Source: Gottfriedia sp002574545
Lineage (GTDB): Bacteria > Bacillota > Bacilli > Bacillales > Bacillaceae_G
Strand: one strand, 5' to 3'
Length of the DNA stretch: 64,000 nt
Assembly: GCA_052180195.1 (NCBI GenBank)
Contig: CP197469.1
The position numbers and the translations under genes were made by a program. Below the pieces are notes generated by a model. That model saw only the letters and a list, made by a program, of their open reading frames with translations, did not search any database and was not told the DNA's origin. Within the stretch, counting starts at the first letter, position 1; every line of letters begins with the position of its first letter. Below are positions 60,433 to 64,000 of the stretch, in pieces.

Positions 60433-60527
60433 CAACCCCGTGAGGTTGAGAAGGAAGCGGAAACATGAAAAGGGATAATTGTATCCTTTTACGCTACCCT
60501 CTTGTCTATCGGGCAAGAGGGTTTTTT
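60433..60527 (+). promoter_or_regulatory. PyrR attenuator 1 (pyrR leader)
   Basis: CAACCCCGTGAGGTTG, a PyrR-binding-loop hairpin variant followed by AGAAGG, is at 60433-60448. The terminator CCCTCTTG / CAAGAGGG with TTTTTT is at 60497-60527, and a GGGATAATTGTATCC segment lies between. UMP-bound PyrR would stabilise the anti-antiterminator and so favour termination. Confidence 0.85.
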
Positions 60528-60561
60528 GCTTCTACATTATAAAAGTAGGAGGTAAAGGTAA

Positions 60562-61104
60562 ATGACTGAAAAAGCAATCATCTTAGACGAACTAGCAATT
60601 AGACGTGGGTTAACAAGGATTGCTCATGAAATGCTAGAAAATAACAAAGGTATTGAAAATGTAGTTTTGGTTGGGATCAAAACAAGAGGTGTTTATCTAG
60701 CAAAACGTATTGCAGAAAGAATTAAACAGATTGAAGGTAAAGATGTAATCATGGGTGATTTAGATATTACACTTTATCGAGATGATTTATCGACAAAGAC
60801 AGAAAACAAAGAACCATTAGTGAAAGGTTCAAATGTTCCTGTTGACCTAACAAACAAAAAAGTAATTTTAGTAGATGATGTGCTATATACAGGTAGAACA
60901 GTTCGTGCCGCAATGGACGCTGTTATGGACCTAGGTAGACCGTCACAAATACAATTAGCGGTTTTAGTAGATCGAGGACATCGTGAACTTCCAGTTAGAG
61001 CAGACTACGTTGGAAAAAATATTCCAACTTCGAGTAATGAAAGAGTAGTCGTTGCATTAAAGGAAACAGATGACCACGATAAAGTAAGTATATTTGAAAA
61101 ATAG
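60562..61104 (+). CDS. pyrR: Bifunctional pyr operon regulator / uracil phosphoribosyltransferase PyrR
   Basis: PyrR binds pyr mRNA when loaded with UMP or UTP and causes termination at the attenuators; it also has uracil phosphoribosyltransferase activity. The 180-residue protein shows the PRPP-binding motif VILVDDVLYTGRTVRAAMDAV and conserved RGLTRIAHEML and VGIKTRGVYLAKR segments, with the basic RNA-binding face expected for the family. It starts behind TAGGAGGTAAAGGTAA. Confidence 0.96.
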   Translation: MTEKAIILDELAIRRGLTRIAHEMLENNKGIENVVLVGIKTRGVYLAKRIAERIKQIEGKDVIMGDLDITLYRDDLSTKTENKEPLVKGSNVPVDLTNKKVILVDDVLYTGRTVRAAMDAVMDLGRPSQIQLAVLVDRGHRELPVRADYVGKNIPTSSNERVVVALKETDDHDKVSIFEK

Positions 61105-61123
61105 AAGTCCCTTTTAAATTTGG

Positions 61124-61213
61124 TCCAGAGAGGCTAACAAAGGGTCTAGTTAGTTGCTGCCTTATTAAGCGACGCACTTGGACTCTTTGTGTATATTCAC
61201 AAAGAGTTTTTTT
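61124..61213 (+). promoter_or_regulatory. PyrR attenuator 2 (pyrR-pyrP intergenic)
   Basis: TCCAGAGAGGCT at 61124-61135 is the canonical PyrR binding loop. The terminator ACTCTTTGTG / CACAAAGAGT with seven T residues is at 61182-61213. The intervening sequence can form the antiterminator. Confidence 0.92.
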
Positions 61214-61240
61214 ATTGGGGAAATTGGAGGGAGCAACAGC

Positions 61241-62539
61241 ATGAGACAAAAACCTGTTTTAGAGATAAATGAAAAACCGAATATAAGTCAATGGATTTTC
61301 CTAAGTTTACAACACTTATTCGCAATGTTTGGCGCGACAGTATTGGCTCCAATCTTAATCGGAATAAATCCTTCAATCGCACTAATTTCAAGTGGAATTG
61401 GAACGATCGTGTTCATACTAATTACAAGAGGTAAAGTACCATCTTATCTTGGATCATCATTCGCCTTTATCGCTCCGATGATCTATGCGAAAACAAATTT
61501 AGAACCTGGTGCTGCGTTCGTAGGAGTTTTCATCACAGGTATTATTTATGCAGTAATCGCACTAATCATTAACAAAGTAGGCGTGAAATGGTTATTCAAA
61601 GTATTACCGCCAATCGTAGTTGGACCGGTAATTATCGTAATCGGTTTGAGCTTATCAACAGTAGCGGTTGGAATGGCAATGAATGGAGCAGACGGTAAAT
61701 ACAATTCTACATCAATCGCAATCGCATTAATAACACTAGCAATCACAATCATCACAGCATTATTTACAAGAGGTTTCTTATCAGTCATACCAATCTTAGT
61801 AGGAATTATCGGTGGATATATTACATCAATCTTCTTTGGAGTAGTAAATTTTACCGAAATTAAAAAAGCAGATTGGATCGCTGTTCCTGATTTCTCAGTA
61901 CCATTTGTTGACTACACACCACATGTCACTTTCCAGTTGCTGCTTATATTTGTACCTGTAGCAATCGTGACAATTTCAGAACATATTGGACACCAAGTTG
62001 TACTAGGAAATGTCGTAGAAAAGGATTTAATTAAAGATCCTGGGTTAGATAAGTCATTATTCGGTGATGCAGTTTCAACAATGATAGCAGGTTTAATCGG
62101 TGGACCTACTACTACAACATACGGAGAAAACATCGGAGTACTAGCAATCACAAGAGCATATAGCGTGTACGTATTCATAGGTGCTGCAATCTTAGCCATG
62201 TCATTTGGATTCATCGGAAAAATCTCAGCGGTGATTAGCTCAATCCCGACACCTGTAATGGGTGGTATCTCAATCTTACTATTCGGAATCATCGCTTCAA
62301 GCGGATTACGAGTACTAGTAGAAAACAAGATTGATTTTGCTAAACAACGAAACTTAGTTATCGCTTCAGTCATTCTAGTCCTAGGAATTGGTGGAGCAGC
62401 AATACACATAGGTAAACAATTTGCATTAGAAGGAATGGCTTTATCGGCTTTAATCGGAGTTGTACTAAATTTAGTCCTTCCAGAAAACATTGGTGGCGAT
62501 CGTACGACTGAAAATAAGGACGAAAGCTCAGCTTCATAA
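61241..62539 (+). CDS. pyrP: Uracil permease PyrP
   Basis: A proton-coupled uracil transporter of the nucleobase-ascorbate (NCS2/UraA) family with about 14 membrane segments in 432 residues. Signature parts are SLQHLFAMFGATVLAPILIG, GTIVFILITRGKVPSYLGSSFAFI, the substrate-binding glutamates in VTISEHIGHQ and the GGPTTTTYGENIGVLAITR motif. The correct ATG follows TTGGAGGGAGCAACAGC; earlier in-frame codons lie inside the attenuator. Confidence 0.95.
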   Translation: MRQKPVLEINEKPNISQWIFLSLQHLFAMFGATVLAPILIGINPSIALISSGIGTIVFILITRGKVPSYLGSSFAFIAPMIYAKTNLEPGAAFVGVFITGIIYAVIALIINKVGVKWLFKVLPPIVVGPVIIVIGLSLSTVAVGMAMNGADGKYNSTSIAIALITLAITIITALFTRGFLSVIPILVGIIGGYITSIFFGVVNFTEIKKADWIAVPDFSVPFVDYTPHVTFQLLLIFVPVAIVTISEHIGHQVVLGNVVEKDLIKDPGLDKSLFGDAVSTMIAGLIGGPTTTTYGENIGVLAITRAYSVYVFIGAAILAMSFGFIGKISAVISSIPTPVMGGISILLFGIIASSGLRVLVENKIDFAKQRNLVIASVILVLGIGGAAIHIGKQFALEGMALSALIGVVLNLVLPENIGGDRTTENKDESSAS

Positions 62540-62554
62540 TTGACATATAAATGG

Positions 62555-62581
62555 GGCATTCTTACATTGATAAGAATGTCC
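62555..62581 (+). other. Simple hairpin between pyrP and pyrB
   Basis: GGCATTCTTA pairs with TAAGAATGTCC (one bulge) around CATTGA. No T tract follows and no TCCAGAGAGGCT-type PyrR loop is present in the 81-base gap, so this does not look like a third attenuator. Confidence 0.6.
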
Positions 62582-62620
62582 AGAAATAAAACAGATGAAA
62601 TTCATTTAGGGGGATGACGG

Positions 62621-63532
62621 ATGAATCATTTATTAACCATGTCTGATTTAACAATTGAAGAAATTCAAGATTTGCTTAACGAAGCACAAAACTTTGCAAA
62701 TGGAGAAAAAAGTAGCCCGAAACGTCAGACATTTGTTGCAAATTTATTTTTTGAAAATAGTACGAGAACTCGCTTTAGCTTTGAAGTAGCTCAAAAGAAA
62801 CTTGGACTTGACGTAATAAATTTAGCAGTTGAAAGCTCAAGTATTCAAAAAGGTGAAACTTTATATGATACAGTTAAAACCCTTCAAGCAATTGGAGTTG
62901 AAGCAGTCGTAATCCGTCATACACAAGACGAATATTTTCAAGAAATAAAAGATGCAGGAATGCCAATCCTGAATGCCGGCGATGGATGTGGAAATCACCC
63001 AACACAATGCTTACTTGACTTACTTACGATCAGGCAAGAATTTGGAAGCTTCGAAGGGTTAAAAGTAGCAATTGTTGGAGATTTAAGACACTCAAGAGTT
63101 GCACGCTCTAATGCTGAAGCACTAACTAGATTAGGCGCAGAAGTATTCTTCGCAAGTCCTAATGAATGGAAAGACGATAAAAATACTTATGGAACATATA
63201 AAAATTTAGATGAATTAGTCGAAGAAGTTGATGTCATGATGCTATTGAGAGTACAGCATGAACGACACGACGAAGAGACAAATCATATAATGGAAAATTA
63301 TTTACAAAAGCATGGCCTAACAGTTGAAAGGGCAAAAAAAATGAAATCTACAAGCATTATCATGCATCCAGCTCCATTTAATCGAGATGTTGAAATTGCA
63401 AGTGAATTAGTTGAATGCAAGCAATCAAGAATCTTTAAGCAAATGGAAAACGGAGTATTTGTACGAATGGCTGTATTAAAAAGAGCCTTACCAACAGTAT
63501 GGGGAGAGATGAAAAATGAAGTACTTGTTTAA
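62621..63532 (+). CDS. pyrB: Aspartate carbamoyltransferase catalytic subunit
   Basis: PyrB condenses carbamoyl phosphate with aspartate, the committed step of pyrimidine synthesis. The carbamoyl phosphate motif is FFENSTRTRFSFEVA, and the aspartate-binding segments include IRHTQDEYFQ, NAGDGCGNHPTQCLLDLLTI and VMMLLRVQHER. The 303-residue length fits the unregulated bacillus enzyme; no pyrI follows. It starts after GGGGGATGACGG and overlaps pyrC by 17 bases. Confidence 0.97.
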   Translation: MNHLLTMSDLTIEEIQDLLNEAQNFANGEKSSPKRQTFVANLFFENSTRTRFSFEVAQKKLGLDVINLAVESSSIQKGETLYDTVKTLQAIGVEAVVIRHTQDEYFQEIKDAGMPILNAGDGCGNHPTQCLLDLLTIRQEFGSFEGLKVAIVGDLRHSRVARSNAEALTRLGAEVFFASPNEWKDDKNTYGTYKNLDELVEEVDVMMLLRVQHERHDEETNHIMENYLQKHGLTVERAKKMKSTSIIMHPAPFNRDVEIASELVECKQSRIFKQMENGVFVRMAVLKRALPTVWGEMKNEVLV

Positions 63533-64000
63533 AAACGGTGTCATCTTACAAGAAAATGGTGAACTTCTAAGTCGAGACGTATTAGTAGTTAATGGAAAAA
63601 TCTCAGTAATTGCTGAAAGAATCGTTGATGAAGATGCAAAACAAATTGAATTAGACGGCAAATTGCTATCACCAGGGTTAATAGATGTTCATGTGCATCT
63701 TCGTGAGCCAGGCGGTGAACATAAAGAGACAATCGAAACAGGTACAAAGGCAGCAGCAAGAGGAGGATTTACTACAATTGCTGCAATGCCAAACACTCGA
63801 CCGGTACCAGATACAATCGAGCACTTAAGCGCATTGAATAAAAAAATAGAAGAAACAGCAGTCGTAAACGTATTACCATATGCATCAATAACAATACGAC
63901 AAGCTGGAGAAGAGCAAACAGACTTTGAAGGCTTAAAAGAAAATGGAGCTTTTGCATTCACAGATGATGGTGTAGGAGTTCAATCAGCTGAAATGATGTA
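63516..64000 (+). CDS. pyrC: Dihydroorotase, 3'-truncated by the window
   Basis: Dihydroorotase closes the pyrimidine ring. The frame opens at ATG 63516 inside the end of pyrB, behind GGGGAGAGATGAAAA, and is still open at the window edge after 161 codons. The protein starts MKYLFKNGVILQENGELLSR and contains the zinc motif LIDVHVHLREPGG, the RGGFTTIAAMPNTRP segment and the beginning of the second metal region, AFTDDGVG. It belongs to the class I type found in bacilli. Confidence 0.95.
   Translation, partial: MKYLFKNGVILQENGELLSRDVLVVNGKISVIAERIVDEDAKQIELDGKLLSPGLIDVHVHLREPGGEHKETIETGTKAAARGGFTTIAAMPNTRPVPDTIEHLSALNKKIEETAVVNVLPYASITIRQAGEEQTDFEGLKENGAFAFTDDGVGVQSAEMM

Noticed and set aside
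1..64000. tRNA, rRNA genes, insertion sequences or prophage genes
   Set aside because: None were seen: no cloverleaf-like tDNA, no transposase or integrase motifs, and the gene order is the usual bacillus core apart from the insertions described.

Overview
The window is a low-GC, almost wholly plus-strand stretch of an endospore-forming Bacillaceae chromosome. Gene order follows the Bacillus subtilis block ctaB-ctaCDEFG, ylbA-ylbP, panE, bshC, the mraZ division and cell wall (dcw) cluster, ftsAZ, spoIIGA-sigE-sigG, ylmC-H, divIVA, ileS, lspA, the pyr operon. Start codons were set from Shine-Dalgarno spacing, so several genes begin at TTG or GTG and one (tmcAL) apparently at CTG. The species cannot be fixed from the sequence, but it is not B. 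subtilis itself.

Layout. 1-4683: haem O synthase and caa3 oxidase subunits. 4935-10100: an accessory segment splitting ctaF from ctaG. It holds an unrecognised 59-residue ORF, a 52-bp tandem hairpin repeat, a sigma-54 enhancer-binding protein, a consensus -24/-12 promoter with TGTCTA half-sites, an M24 metallopeptidase and an EutH-family permease. A 16-bp direct repeat flanks the three large genes. 10362-16660: ctaG, a DUF420 gene and ylbA-G with a few extra genes. 16753-16902: a probable minus-strand sporulation small RNA (CsfG-like) upstream of rsmD. 17030-26056: rsmD, coaD, sporulation and protease genes, tmcAL, rpmF, gerR. 26206-29148: panE, a DUF3397 gene, bshC.

29289-46573: the dcw cluster, from an MraZ operator and mraZ through rsmH, ftsL, pbpB, spoVD, murE, mraY, murD, spoVE, murG, murB, divIB to ftsA and ftsZ. 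A near-perfect sigma-H promoter precedes ftsA. A solitary methyltransferase gene (46619-47287, minus) separates ftsZ from the spoIIG operon, whose promoter has a 21-bp spacer and a Spo0A box. sigE and sigG follow. 50857-55086: ylmC, pgeF, ylmE, sepF (with a glutamine-repeat linker), ylmG, ylmH, divIVA. 55140-60374: an isoleucine T-box, ileS, ylyA, lspA and an RluD-family gene. 60378-64000: pyrR, pyrP, pyrB and the start of pyrC, with PyrR attenuators before pyrR and pyrP but none recognisable before pyrB.

Two intergenic loci, 22856-23187 and 50179-50512, carry the same pair of hairpin repeats: a 60-bp element and two tandem copies of a roughly 126-bp element whose arms differ between copies yet stay complementary. 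The least conventional part of the window is the sigma-54/peptidase/EutH module; the best RNA candidate is the 150-nt transcript opposite the ylbG-rsmD gap.
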